Shown here: piece after piece, positions 19,813 through 29,140 of the stretch | Layout of the letters: each line of letters begins with the position of its first letter | How positions within the stretch are numbered: the stretch's first letter is position 1 | Assembly (NCBI RefSeq): GCF_014171575.1 | Contig: NZ_CP050453.1 | Location: 3,782,001 to 3,846,000 of the forward strand | Direction: 5' to 3' | Length of the DNA stretch: 64,000 bases | DNA from: Microbacterium sp. Se63.02b | Lineage (GTDB): Bacteria > Actinomycetota > Actinomycetes > Actinomycetales > Microbacteriaceae | Position numbers and translations under genes: made by a program | Notes under the pieces: generated by a model | What the model was told of the DNA's origin: nothing | The model's database searches: none | What the model saw: only the letters and a program-made list of their open reading frames with translations

Positions 19813-21324
19813 GATGCCTCCGGGTTGGGGGTGGGTTCGGTTCTCCGCTGCGCGGCGGCGAGGTCGTGGATGACGGACCGGGAGCCCTCGTACAAGCGCA
19901 GATATCGGTCGAAGAGGGTGTCGTAGAGGGGCTGCAGCTGTGTCTGCGGCCGGATGCGCTCGGCGATCGGATTCCAGTCGGTGATGGCGGGTGCCGCCCC
20001 GGGAGCCGCCGTCGCGGTCGCCGCGAGGAAGGCCGCGCCGTAGCTCGCGCCGATCGTCGTCTCGGGCAACTCCTGCACGAGGCCGGTGACGTCCGACACG
20101 ATCTGCAGCCAGAGCCGACCCTGGGTCCCGCCGCCGACGGCCACGATCCGACGGATGTCGGCGCCCGCTGCGCGCATCGTCTCGACGTTGTGCCGCACCC
20201 CCAGCGCAGTGGCCTCCAGCGCGGCGCGGTACAGGTCGCCGCGCGTGTGCTCGAGGGTGAGGCCGGCGATCACGCCGCGGGCGTCAGGGTCTTGGATCGG
20301 CGTGCGCTCCCCCGCGAAGTACGGCAGCATGAGCACCCCTCGGGCGCCCGGCCCAGAGGCCTCGGCTTCGGCGAGGAGCACGGGATAGTCGGCTCCGGTG
20401 AGCTCGGTCATCCATGCGGTGAGCGCCGGAGGTCGAGAGCCCGCCTGCGAGGTTGCGCGTGCCGGCGAACGCTCCGGACGTCGTCCACATGGAGGGGGTG
20501 CGCAGACTCTCGGTGCCGTTCGTGAACACCATGAACATCGTCGTGCCGTACATGAGCATGAGGTCGCCCACCTCGTGCGCGCCGACGCTCACCGCCTCGG
20601 TCCATGCGTCGATCGTCCCCGTGATCACCGGGGTGCCTGCGGGGATGCCCGTGGCCGCGGCGGCTTCCGTCGTCACCTCGCCGGCGACGTCCCCGGCCCA
20701 CAGCAGCCGAGGCTGCGCGATCGGGCCGGCGTATCTCGCCCACCACGCGTCATGCCAGCGCGCCGCGTCGATGTCGTAGAGCGGCGACACCTGACTGGCG
20801 GACTGGTGGTCGAGCACGTAAGCGCCGGTCAGTCGGCCGGCGAGCCAGGACGCCGGCATGTACAGGCGTCGGGCCCGCGCCCAGGCGTCGGGCTCCTCAT
20901 CGGCGACCCAGGCGATCTTCGGTCCGCCGGCCTGCGAGGTCAGCGTCGAGCCGCCGACCCGGGTGATCTCCTCGACGCCGAGTTCCCGGGTGATCCTGTC
21001 GATCTGGGCCGTGGAGCGGGTGTCGACCCCGTAGAGGATGGCGGGGCGCACGGGCTCGTCGCTCTCGTCGGCGAGCAGGATGCACGGCCCCATCCCGCTG
21101 ACTCCGACCCCGGCGATCTCCACGTCCGCGACCGCTTCGATCAGTTCTCGGGTGAGCGACACGAACTCGTCCCACCAGATCCGCGCGTCCATCTCCACCC
21201 AGCCGGTGTGCGGGCGGTCGACGTCGTGCGCCCTCGTCGCAGTCGCGACGATGGAACCGGTGGCATCCACGAGCACGCCCTTGCTGCTCGATGTGCCGAT
21301 GTCCACCCCGAGGGTGCAGCGCAT
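19809..21324 (-). CDS. FGGY-family sugar kinase, probable D-ribulokinase (one frameshift)
   Basis: About 505 residues. The N-terminus CTLGVDIGTSSSKGVLVD is the phosphate-1 ATP motif of the FGGY family. The catalytic Asp is expected in TGTIDAWTEAVSVG, and the C-terminal domain has GGGTQGRLWLQIVSDVTG. The frame changes at 20423-20426; adding one GC to the GCGC site restores STSGALTAWMTELTG. By homology it looks xylulokinase-like. Coupled to the isomerase, it should make D-ribulose 5-phosphate. The ATG at 21324 lies just below the promoter/operator at 21373-21402. Confidence 0.85.
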
Positions 21325-21372
21325 TTGTGTCCTCCCTGATGCCGGACGTCGACGTCTGCCGATCTGGTGGCC

Positions 21373-21402
21373 ACTGTACGCGAAATCGATTTCATGACGC
21401 AA
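21373..21402 (-). promoter_or_regulatory. Promoter with LacI box P1 (kinase-isomerase operon)
   Basis: On the minus strand: -35 TTGCGT (21397-21402), 18-base spacer, -10 TACAGT (21373-21378). The palindrome GAAATCGATTTC (21382-21393) fills the spacer, so the repressor would directly block polymerase. Confidence 0.8.
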
Positions 21403-21474
21403 GGGAGCCACTCTTCCTGCACAGGAGTTCCGCCCCGTCGACCTCCCCACAGGTGCCGTTCCCGAGGTCAGGGC

Positions 21475-21493
21475 CCACCGGAATACCGTGACA
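21475..21493 (+). repeat. Conserved 19-base upstream element, copy 2
   Basis: Identical to 17863-17881 and again 29 bases before the start of a small membrane coiled-coil protein. Confidence 0.7.
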
Positions 21494-21522
21494 ACCTGGG
21501 CTCTCCCGCACACCATGGAGAC

Positions 21523-21822
21523 ATGCAGATGAACGAGCCTCAGGTCTGGACACTGATCGGCGTCTTCGCCGTCTTCATGCTGGGTGCGCTCACGCTGCTC
21601 ATGCGTCAGAACGACAGGATGATCACGTCGCTCCGCGGCGAGCTGACCGCGAAGTTCGACGGCATGGACGCGAAGTTCGAGGCACGCTTCGATGCGATGG
21701 ACGCGAAGTTCGACGGCATGGACGCGAAGTTCGAGGCACGCTTCGGCTCGATCGATCACCGACTCGAAGAACTCGACAAAGAGGTCGCGAACCTCGCGAC
21801 CCGGTTCTGGCGTTCTCGCTGA
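21523..21822 (+). CDS. Small membrane-anchored coiled-coil protein, paralogue 2
   Basis: The 99-residue protein has an N-terminal helix NEPQVWTLIGVFAVFMLGAL, then heptad-like repeats of the type MDAKFDG/MDAKFEARF, then KEVANLATRFWRS, the same tail as paralogue 1. It differs by an internal duplication: 34 identical bases at 21658-21691 recur at 21712-21745, lengthening the coiled coil by 18 residues. The ATG at 21523 aligns with the start of paralogue 1; an ATG at 21529 is the alternative. Together the pair brackets the kinase-isomerase operon. Function unknown. Confidence 0.7.
   Translation: MQMNEPQVWTLIGVFAVFMLGALTLLMRQNDRMITSLRGELTAKFDGMDAKFEARFDAMDAKFDGMDAKFEARFGSIDHRLEELDKEVANLATRFWRSR
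21658..21745 (+). repeat. 54-base internal tandem duplication in the coiled coil
   Basis: A 34-base block starting GACGGCATGGACGCGAAG at 21658 is repeated 54 bases later at 21712. The copies are in frame (18 residues) and extend the helical rod, compatible with recent slippage. Confidence 0.75.
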
Positions 21823-21828
21823 CCCCGC

Positions 21829-22812
21829 TCAGTTCCGTGGGTTCGCGGGCTGCACCTCGTTACGCAGCACGACCGTCCGAGCCGGCTGCTGATCGCCCTT
21901 GATACGTTCGAGCAGCATCCGGGCCGCGGTCACACCCATGTGCCGGGCGGGCAGCCGCACGACGGTGACGGCCGTGGGCGACAGAGTCGTGAACGGCAGT
22001 GAGCCGATGACCGCGACACCGACCTCCGGCGGGGTGAGCCCGTGCTCGGTCAGCACCTGGATGGCTCCGACGCCGATGAGGTTGTTGCCGGCCACCACGG
22101 CATCCGGCGGCTCGGGAAGCGCGAGAAGCTCCTCCATCGCGGCCCGACCTCCGTCGACGCGGAACGTCGCGAATCGCGCGAGCTCATCCAGATCGAGGTC
22201 GGGGTGCGCCGCGGCGAGCGCGGCACGCCATCCGGCCGCGCGCTCCGCCGCCGTGTCGATGTGCTCGGGGCCGCCGATGTAGGCGATGCGTCGGTAGCCG
22301 GCGTTGATCAGGTCCTGGGTGGCGGAGGTGCCGGCGGCGCGGTTGGCCATGACGACCCCGTCGATGTCGTACGTGGTGCTGCGGTCGACGGCGACCACCG
22401 GGCGTCCGGTGGCGAGGATCGTCTCGAGATCGGAGTGCTCGTCGGCGGTCGCGATGATCACGCCCGACATGTGCTCGGCGATCGCGATCCGGAGGTACGT
22501 GGCCTCCTTCTCGAGTTGCGCGTCGGAGTTGCAGAGCACGACCGAGTACCCGGCCTCGGAGGCGACGTCCTCCACCCCGCGGGCCATCTCGGTGAAGTAG
22601 GGGTTCTCGATGTCGGGGATCACGAGCGCGATCACCTCGGAGCTCTGACGGCGCAGCGTGCGGGCGGTGCGATTCGGGGTGAACTTGAGCTTGGCCGCGG
22701 CGTCGCGCACCGCGGCGACCTTCTCGTCTGACACGCTCGTCCCGTTGAACACGCGCGAGACTGTCGCGGGAGAGACCCCCGCGAGCTCTGCGACGTCGTA
22801 GATCGTGGTCAT
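21829..22812 (-). CDS. LacI-family regulator of the D-arabinan locus
   Basis: The intact 327-residue protein has the helix-turn-helix TTIYDVAELAGVSPATVSRV and hinge RRQSSEVIALVIPDIENPYF, then the sugar-binding sensor core. Regulators with SPATVSRV recognition helices usually bind CG-centred palindromes of the type TGAAANCGNTTTCA. Five such boxes lie in this window (P1-P5). One is 80 bases upstream in the divergent GH172 promoter. It is therefore the likely repressor of the locus, with a D-arabinose-derived inducer by inference. Stop is seven bases from the convergent small membrane protein gene. Confidence 0.88.
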   Translation of the reverse strand: MTTIYDVAELAGVSPATVSRVFNGTSVSDEKVAAVRDAAAKLKFTPNRTARTLRRQSSEVIALVIPDIENPYFTEMARGVEDVASEAGYSVVLCNSDAQLEKEATYLRIAIAEHMSGVIIATADEHSDLETILATGRPVVAVDRSTTYDIDGVVMANRAAGTSATQDLINAGYRRIAYIGGPEHIDTAAERAAGWRAALAAAHPDLDLDELARFATFRVDGGRAAMEELLALPEPPDAVVAGNNLIGVGAIQVLTEHGLTPPEVGVAVIGSLPFTTLSPTAVTVVRLPARHMGVTAARMLLERIKGDQQPARTVVLRNEVQPANPRN

Positions 22813-22891
22813 GCACCCTCACTGCCTGTCCGGTCGCGCCGGACGTGAAGCAACAGTATCGCGCACGTTCACGTTCTCTGGTGTTCCGTTC

Positions 22892-22907
22892 TGAAATCGA
22901 TTACATT
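22892..22907 (+). promoter_or_regulatory. LacI box P2 and leaderless promoter of GH172
   Basis: TGAAATCGATTACA at 22892-22905 overlaps a -10 box TACATT (22902-22907). A start about seven bases on falls at the GH172 ATG (22915), and no Shine-Dalgarno is present, so the mRNA is probably leaderless. Confidence 0.7.
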
Positions 22908-22914
22908 GGCGGCC

Positions 22915-24048
22915 ATGACTTCTGCACCCTCTGATCTGGCATCTCTCGCGGCGCTGCGGCCGATCCAGACCCGATCCATCTCACCCGAGAACTTCGACGG
23001 TTCCGCGGGGGGCGGAGGCCGGGCGACGGAGGGCACGGGCGCCGCGAACGCTCGCGACCTCGGTCCCGGCTGGAAGATCTCGCCGAGCGTCGACATCAAG
23101 GCCGGTGAGACGTTCGAGCTCGCGAGCATCCGCGGCGCGGGCAAGATCACCCATATCTGGATCACGACCCACACCGACAACTGGCGCACACTGCTGCTGC
23201 GGGCGTATTGGGACGGGGCGGAGGAGCCGGCGGTCGAGGTGCCGTACGGCGACTTCTTCTGCAACGGATGGGGAGTCTTCGCGCAGGTGAACTCGCAGAC
23301 CATCGCCGCCAACCCCCACGGCGGCTTCAACTCGTACTGGCCGATGCCGTTCCGCGACGGTGCGCGCCTCACGATCGAGAACACCTCGGTCGTCGACGTG
23401 CGCGTGTACTACCAGGTGACCTACGAGGTCGGCCGCGACCACGCGGACGACGCCTACTTCCACGCGCAGTGGCGGCGCTCGAACCCCCTGGAGGAGCTCA
23501 CCCCGCACGTGATCCTCGAGGGCATCGAGGGGCAGGGGCAGTACGTCGGCACGTACATCGCCTGGGGCGTCAACTCCAACGGGTGGTGGGGAGAGGGCGA
23601 GATCAAGTTCTACCTCGACGACGACACCGACCACCCGACGATCTGCGGCACCGGTACCGAGGACTACTTCGGCGGAGCCTGGAACTTCGACATCCCCGGC
23701 CGGGGGTACACCGAGTTCTCGACGCCGTACCTCGGGATGCCCCAGGTGATCCGCCCCGACGGCCTCTACGTCTCGCAGCAGCGGTTCGGCATGTATCGGT
23801 GGCACGTGCTCGACCCCATCCACTTCGCGACCGGCATCCCGAAGGTCGACATCCAGGCGCTCGGCTGGCGCAGCGGCTGGCGCTATCTCCCGCTGCGCGA
23901 CGACATCGCGTCCACGGCGATGTTCTATCTCGACCGGCCGACCGCCCGTCGCCCGAAGACGCCGACGGCCGACGACCTGGAGGTGCACTTGGGATCCGCT
24001 CCCGTACCGGACATCGGAGCCTCTCCCTCGCGACCGCCACAGGACTGA
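22915..24048 (+). CDS. GH172 (DUF2961) exo-acting furanosidase, probable exo-alpha-D-arabinofuranosidase
   Basis: The intact 377-residue cytoplasmic protein has the DUF2961 core: WITTHTDNWRTLLLRAYWDG, VPYGDFFCNGWG, WWGEGEIKFYLDDD and GTGTEDYFGGAWNF. The Glu residues of the last two motifs are the probable catalytic pair in this family. DUF2961 is now GH172. Characterised members include alpha-D-fructofuranosidases and an exo-alpha-D-arabinofuranosidase from Microbacterium arabinogalactanolyticum. With GH116 and DUF4185 in the same regulon, the D-arabinofuranosidase reading is preferred. The ATG at 22915 is used, not the TTG nine bases upstream, because of the promoter position. Confidence 0.85.
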   Translation: MTSAPSDLASLAALRPIQTRSISPENFDGSAGGGGRATEGTGAANARDLGPGWKISPSVDIKAGETFELASIRGAGKITHIWITTHTDNWRTLLLRAYWDGAEEPAVEVPYGDFFCNGWGVFAQVNSQTIAANPHGGFNSYWPMPFRDGARLTIENTSVVDVRVYYQVTYEVGRDHADDAYFHAQWRRSNPLEELTPHVILEGIEGQGQYVGTYIAWGVNSNGWWGEGEIKFYLDDDTDHPTICGTGTEDYFGGAWNFDIPGRGYTEFSTPYLGMPQVIRPDGLYVSQQRFGMYRWHVLDPIHFATGIPKVDIQALGWRSGWRYLPLRDDIASTAMFYLDRPTARRPKTPTADDLEVHLGSAPVPDIGASPSRPPQD

Positions 24049-24097
24049 GCCCTGCCGGACTGAGCCGCCACAGGGCTGAGTTCCTGCAGGGCTCAGT
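24044..24097. terminator. Bidirectional terminator hairpin between GH172 and GH116
   Basis: Arms ACTGAGCCCTGC (24044-24055) and GCAGGGCTCAGT (24086-24097) are perfectly complementary over 12 bases. The first arm includes the GH172 stop codon. It lies between two convergent genes. No strong T tract. Confidence 0.6.
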
Positions 24098-24107
24098 TCC
24101 CCCCCGC

Positions 24108-26593
24108 TCAGCTCGCGCGCACCACCGTGAAGGGGCAGTCGCCTTCGACGACGTCGATCTCCACCTGTTCGCCGACGGTCACCGTGCCGTACCCCGCAGA
24201 GCCGACCCAGGGCCAGCGGCCGGGGGCGCCGACGTACAGCTCGCCGTTCGCCTCATCGACGCGCACGCCCGACCGGGCCTGCACCAGGGTCCACCCCGCC
24301 ATGGCCCTGGCGTAGTGGTCGCCGCACTCGATCTCGTTGTACGGGTTTCGGCGGCGGCCGTCATGACGGTTCCAGAGCCCGTCCAGCACCTGCCGTGCCT
24401 CGTCTTCCAGCCCCTCGAAGACGCAGTGCGCCGCCACCTGCCACTCGATGCCGGTCCACACCTCGTCCGCATAGCGGGTCGGCACGTCGGGACGGCCGCC
24501 CTCCGGCCAGGTGCACATCAGGAGCCCGACATCCTCCGCGGTGTCGGCATAGACGCGGTAGGGATGCTCGAAGTCGGCGAATCCGTGCCGGAGGTTCGAG
24601 GCGACCACGTGACGCAGGGCGCTGCGCACGTGCTCCGGCGGCAGGATGTGGCCGAGTCCGAGCTGATGGGCCCACCACTGCCCGATGACCTGATCCGAGA
24701 GCACTCCGGTGCGCCACTGGTAGTCCTCCGGGTCGCCCTCGTCGAGCACCTGGATGTAGTGGGTGCCGTCGAAGAGCGCGTCGTCGTACAGGCGCGAGCC
24801 CGACTGGAACCGCTCCTGCGCCTCGGTCGCCGCGTCGGCATCTCCGGCGAGCAGGGCCAGCTCCTCGTAGGCCCGCAGCGCCGCGAGCCACAGCGTGCCC
24901 ATGAACGGATTCGCCCCCGCGAGGTCGATGTCGTGGGTGCTGGGCTGGATGCCGCGGAGCACGCCGTCGCCATCGTCGTCCCATCGGCTGACGATGTGCG
25001 TGTAGAGCCTGACGAGCTGCGGCCACCGCCGCTCCAGCCACTCGCGCCCCGCACCGCGCTGCACGTCCCTGAGGGATTTGAGGATGGTCGCGAGCATGCC
25101 GTCGAGCGCGGGCTCCTCCGGTCCGCCGATGAACTCGTCGGTCATCTGCGGCAGATAGGTCGGCACACGCAGTCGGTGCGGGATCGCGCCGTCGGCGGCC
25201 TGCATCACGTCGAACTCCGTGTCGCGCATGTCACGCTCGAGGCTCGGCCAGAGACCCGCAAGCGCGGCTTCGTACTGCCAGACGTGAGTGCAGTTGAGCG
25301 GGCAGGATCCTCCGAAGACGCCCGACCACATCCAGGTCGAGTCGCCGAGCGAACCCTCGTAACCGTAGAACCTCCCGTCGGCGCCGATGAAGCACGTCGG
25401 GCTGCGGACGTACGCGGCCTGCGCGGCCAGGTGCTCGACCTCGCGGGGGTCGAGGCTGGAGTCGACGAGCGTCGAGGTCCATTTCGCGGTGCGCTCGGTG
25501 AGCTCACCCCACCGCCGCTCCACCGTGGACTGCACGTCCATCGCGTCGAGGAAGCGCAGGCCGTACGCGTTGCCGAGGTAGAAGCGCGACGAGCCCCACT
25601 CGGGGTGCGGTCGCCCGAACTGCTCGATGTCGACGAACCGGTTCGGCAGATGCCAGGAGATCGAGAAGCGGATGGTGTGCGACGCCCCTGGCTCGAGGGC
25701 GAACGGGACACCGACCACGCCGAGCCACGACCGTCCCTGCGCACTGGCTCCGGTTCCACCGCGGGGCGCGTTGAGCTGCGGATCGCCCACCGTGGGCGCG
25801 AGAGCGAGCCGGGACCGGCCGTCGTTGGCCGCACGCGACCGCAGGAAGGCGTCGAGGTGTTCGAGCCCGCTGCATCGGGTGAGGACTGCGGCGCTCTCGT
25901 CGTCGGCCGCGAGCACGAGCTGACCGGCGAGCTGGTCGCTCTCATCCAGGGACGGGTTGTCCATGACGATGCGCGACCACCCCTTGCCGCGGCGCAGCCG
26001 GTTGACGTTGCCGCCGAGCCCCGGAGTGTTGTCGGCGATGGGCGTGATGCCATCCCATCCGATCGCGTTGAGCAGTGAGCCGGCGAGGGTGCCGTGCACC
26101 GCGATCGGTCCGGTGTTGGTGAGTGTGAACTCGAACATCCCGGTGGGGATCGAGCTGAACTCGACATCGCGCGGTGCGAGCGGGTTGAGCACGCGCATCC
26201 GCACCGCCACGGGATGACGGGTGTCGGTGAGGTCGACCTCGGCGATCGGATAGGTGCCCCGGAACGAGGCGGACTCGAACGTGCCGAAGGCCTCGGCCGC
26301 TGCCGTCATCCACTCCGGCACATGCCCGTCGGTGGTGAGCGACGCCTCGGGGTCAGGCACGGGGGCGCCCTGCACCATCGAGATCACGTTGAGAGGCGGC
26401 TCGACCTGGGTCACCCGAATCCAGAACCCGGTGCCTGGCAGGGCGCCGAGATGGTTCGGCATCCCCTGCAGCTGCCATTGACGCAGCGAGCCGTCGGTGT
26501 TCACCGCGAATCCGCCGGTGCCGATCCCCCGACCGGCATCGCGAGGGCCGGAGCCTCGGTGTGGGGGCGTGACTGCGGCAGGATGTCCGTCAT
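24108..26593 (-). CDS. GH116 glycosidase, probable exo-beta-D-arabinofuranosidase (one frameshift)
   Basis: About 828 residues, cytosolic, GH116 layout: N-terminal beta domain, then an alpha/alpha barrel with CTHVWQYEAALAGLWPSLER (region of the nucleophile), DLAGANPFMGTLWLAALRAYEE (region of the acid/base) and a C-terminal DHYARAMAGW. The start is ATG 26593 behind AGAGGAG, overlapping the previous stop. The frame breaks at the CCCCC run 26526-26530; one more C joins MPVGG to IGTGGFAVNTDGSLR. GH116 covers beta-glucosidases and an exo-beta-D-arabinofuranosidase from Microbacterium arabinogalactanolyticum. Operon and regulon context favour the latter. Confidence 0.87.
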
Positions 26594-27315
26594 GATTCTC
26601 CTCTGGCGGGTCGGCGGGCGGGCGGGAGCGGGGGAAGAGCGACACCGGATGCCGTCGCCGCCGGCCAGGCCGCGGCCACGGCGAGCACGATGAGCACCGG
26701 GGCGACGAGCAGAAGCAGACCGCCGAACCATGTCAGTCCGAGCCAGGCGAGCGCGGTCGAGGCGGCCAGCGCGGCGAGGGGTGCTGCGGGACGACGCAGC
26801 GCCGCCACGGCGGACACGGTCACGAGCGTGCGCAGACTCACGTCGTCGCGCATCGCCCCCACCGGTACGGCGACAACCGCGACGAGGGCACAGAGCACGG
26901 CGACGAGCGTCGCGGCCACCGCGAGCACCGGGAACAGGGGCACGGCCGCAGCCTCGGCCACGGCGGCCGTGAGCATCGACCACGCCACCGCCAGGGCGGG
27001 CGCCCCCGCGCCGAGGAGCATCAGGGTCAGCCGCCGCCCGTAGCGCACGGGAGGGCGGTCGAAGAGCCGGTCGTGCATCGAGCCGAGCGCCCAGGCGGCA
27101 GGGAAGGCCGAAGCGCCGACGACGAGCAGCGGGACGAGCGGTGACCCGGGGCCGAGCAGCGCCGTCGCGAAGGCCCACGCCGCCAATCCCGCGGCACCCG
27201 TGACGCCGAGTGGCGCGAGCGCATGCCAGGCCGCACCGGGGAGCCGCAGGAGCACAGGGTCGACGGAACCGCGCTCTGACGAGGCCACCCCGGTCATCCC
27301 TTCAGGCACGGTCAT
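26590..27315 (-). CDS. DUF624/YesL-like membrane protein
   Basis: The 241-residue protein has about five hydrophobic segments and the DUF624 signature region ALGSMHDRLFDRPPVRYGRR. Such proteins are often encoded with CUT1 sugar importers and may assist them, but no function is established. Two starts are possible, 27315 and 27297, and each is preceded by the same GAAGGG; the block TGAAGGGATGACCG-like is tandemly repeated there. Its first ATG overlaps the upstream permease stop, and its stop overlaps the GH116 start. Confidence 0.7.
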   Translation of the reverse strand: MTVPEGMTGVASSERGSVDPVLLRLPGAAWHALAPLGVTGAAGLAAWAFATALLGPGSPLVPLLVVGASAFPAAWALGSMHDRLFDRPPVRYGRRLTLMLLGAGAPALAVAWSMLTAAVAEAAAVPLFPVLAVAATLVAVLCALVAVVAVPVGAMRDDVSLRTLVTVSAVAALRRPAAPLAALAASTALAWLGLTWFGGLLLLVAPVLIVLAVAAAWPAATASGVALPPLPPARRPARGES

Positions 27316-28217
27316 CCCTTCAGTCCCGTCGACGCGACACTCTCCACGATCTGACGCTGGAAGGCCAGGAAGACCACGAGCAGCGGCACCACGACCATCG
27401 TGATCGCGGCGAACACGATCACCGCCGGCGCGGCGCCGAACCCGTTCTGCAGCGTGACCAGACCGAGCGGCAGGGTCATGTTCTCCGGGCTCGACAGGAA
27501 GATCAACGGCCCGAAGTAGCCGTTCCACGACGCCTCGAACCCGAGGATCGCGAGGGCGGCGACCGCTGGTGCCGACAGCGGGATGAGCATGCGGAACAGG
27601 ATCCACAGATGTCCTGCGCCGTCGAGCCGCGCCGCCTCGTCGAGCTCACGGGGGATCGTCTTGAAGTACTGCGAGAGGAAGAAGATCTGGAACACGTTGA
27701 TCAGGGCCGGAAGCCACAGCGAGGCCAGGGTGTCGACGAGGCCGAGCTGGCGCATCATGATGAAGATCGGGATGATCACCAGCTGCCCCGGCACCATGAG
27801 GGCCGAGAGCATCACGACCAGCAGCACCCGGCTGCCGCGGAAGTCGATCCTGGCGAACGCATACGCGGCGAGCACGGAGAAGAACAGGGCTCCGACGGTC
27901 GAGATCAGTGCGAGCGCGAGCGAGTTGCCGAACTGCTGGAAGAACGGCATGTACTCGAACACGTCGGCGAAGTTCTCGACCGTGAACGGGATCGGCAGCC
28001 ACCGGGGCGGCGAGGCGAACGCGAACTCGGGCTCCGTGAGGCTCTGGACGATGAGCCAGATCAGCGGCGAGAGCATCAGGATGCCGAAGATCACGAGCAC
28101 GATGTCGACGATCACCCCTCCGACACTCGGCCGGTGACGGCGGCGAAGGCGAGCGCGCTCGACACGCGTGAGGACGTCGGTCTGCGCCGGATCGACGGCG
28201 GGAGGCAGCAGCGTCAT
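27312..28217 (-). CDS. Sugar ABC transporter permease (MalG-type)
   Basis: The 301-residue permease has six helices. A long N-terminal tail precedes the first helix GVIVDIVLVIFGILMLSPLIW, and the EAA loop is PRELDEAARLDGAGHLWILF. The ending VESVASTGLKG is typical of MalG-type permeases. The ATG at 28217 overlaps the stop of the previous permease. Second of two permeases in the operon that ends with GH116, so the cargo is probably a D-arabinan oligosaccharide. Confidence 0.9.
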   Translation of the reverse strand: MTLLPPAVDPAQTDVLTRVERARLRRRHRPSVGGVIVDIVLVIFGILMLSPLIWLIVQSLTEPEFAFASPPRWLPIPFTVENFADVFEYMPFFQQFGNSLALALISTVGALFFSVLAAYAFARIDFRGSRVLLVVMLSALMVPGQLVIIPIFIMMRQLGLVDTLASLWLPALINVFQIFFLSQYFKTIPRELDEAARLDGAGHLWILFRMLIPLSAPAVAALAILGFEASWNGYFGPLIFLSSPENMTLPLGLVTLQNGFGAAPAVIVFAAITMVVVPLLVVFLAFQRQIVESVASTGLKG

Positions 28218-29140
28218 GATTCGTGCACCCACTTCCGGCGGCCGAGGAACTGCAGCACGGTGACTCCCATGATGATGAGGAAAACGAGCAGGGCGACGGC
28301 GGCGGCGTAGCCCATGTCGAAGGCTTGGAAGCCCTTCTCGTACAGATACATGATGATCGTGGTCGTGGAGTTCTGCGGCCCGCCCTTGGTGATGATCTGG
28401 ATGGGGTCGAAGATCTGGAACGCGCCGATGAAGGTGATGATCGTCGCGAAGAACAGGGTCGGCGACATCAGAGGCAGCGTGACGTTCCAGAACACCTGCC
28501 ACGAGGTCGCTCCGTCGGTGCGTGCCGCCTCGACGAGCTCACCCGGCACGGTCTGGAGACCAGCCAGCATGATGATGAACGTGAACCCGACGGTGTGCCA
28601 GAGGTCGATGAAGATGATCGCCGGCATCGCCCACGCGGGATCGGCGAAGAAGTTGGGCAGTTCGATGCCGAAGCCGGCGGCGTACTGCGCCACGTAGCCG
28701 AACGTGGGGTCGAGCACGTACTTCCACAGCAGGGCGACCGCGGCCCACGAGATGAGGAACGGGAAGAAGATCGCCACGCGCGCGAAGTAGCTCAGCACGC
28801 GACTCGCCACCCGGTTCACGGCCAGTGCGAGCAGAAGCCCGAACACCAGGTGGGTGACGATCGATGCGAAGGCGAACACGAAGGTGTTCAGCAGTACCTG
28901 CGGCAGGATCGGGTCTGAGAACAGCGTCGCGAAGTTGTCGAGGCCGACGAACTCGGGCTGCGTGAGCATGTCCCACTTCAGGAACGCGAGCACGATCGCG
29001 AACACGAACGGTCCGGCGACGAACACGAGGAACAGCAGCAGCGCGGGGCTGACGAACATCCAGCCCGTGATCGCGGTGCGACGCCGCTGGAGCTCGGCTC
29101 CAGGGCGCCGCACCGGACGGGCAGCGGTCAGACTACTCAC
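28214..29140 (-). CDS. Sugar ABC transporter permease (MalF-type)
   Basis: The 308-residue permease starts at GTG 29140, overlapping the binding-protein stop by eight bases. The first helix is WMFVSPALLLFLVFVAGPFV, and the EAA loop is PGELVEAARTDGATSWQVFW. Six helices are predicted in the MalF order. Translation is likely coupled to the binding protein upstream and the second permease downstream. Confidence 0.9.
   Translation of the reverse strand: MSSLTAARPVRRPGAELQRRRTAITGWMFVSPALLLFLVFVAGPFVFAIVLAFLKWDMLTQPEFVGLDNFATLFSDPILPQVLLNTFVFAFASIVTHLVFGLLLALAVNRVASRVLSYFARVAIFFPFLISWAAVALLWKYVLDPTFGYVAQYAAGFGIELPNFFADPAWAMPAIIFIDLWHTVGFTFIIMLAGLQTVPGELVEAARTDGATSWQVFWNVTLPLMSPTLFFATIITFIGAFQIFDPIQIITKGGPQNSTTTIIMYLYEKGFQAFDMGYAAAVALLVFLIIMGVTVLQFLGRRKWVHES

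Noticed and set aside
18178..21324. L-fucose or D-xylose catabolic pair
   Set aside because: No fuculose-phosphate aldolase, fucosidase or xylose isomerase is present; the shared operator with D-arabinan hydrolases favours D-arabinose. Kept only as the alternative.
23208..26078. 956-codon open frame across the GH172 and GH116 genes
   Set aside because: Overlaps two good genes on different strands and has no recognisable domain.
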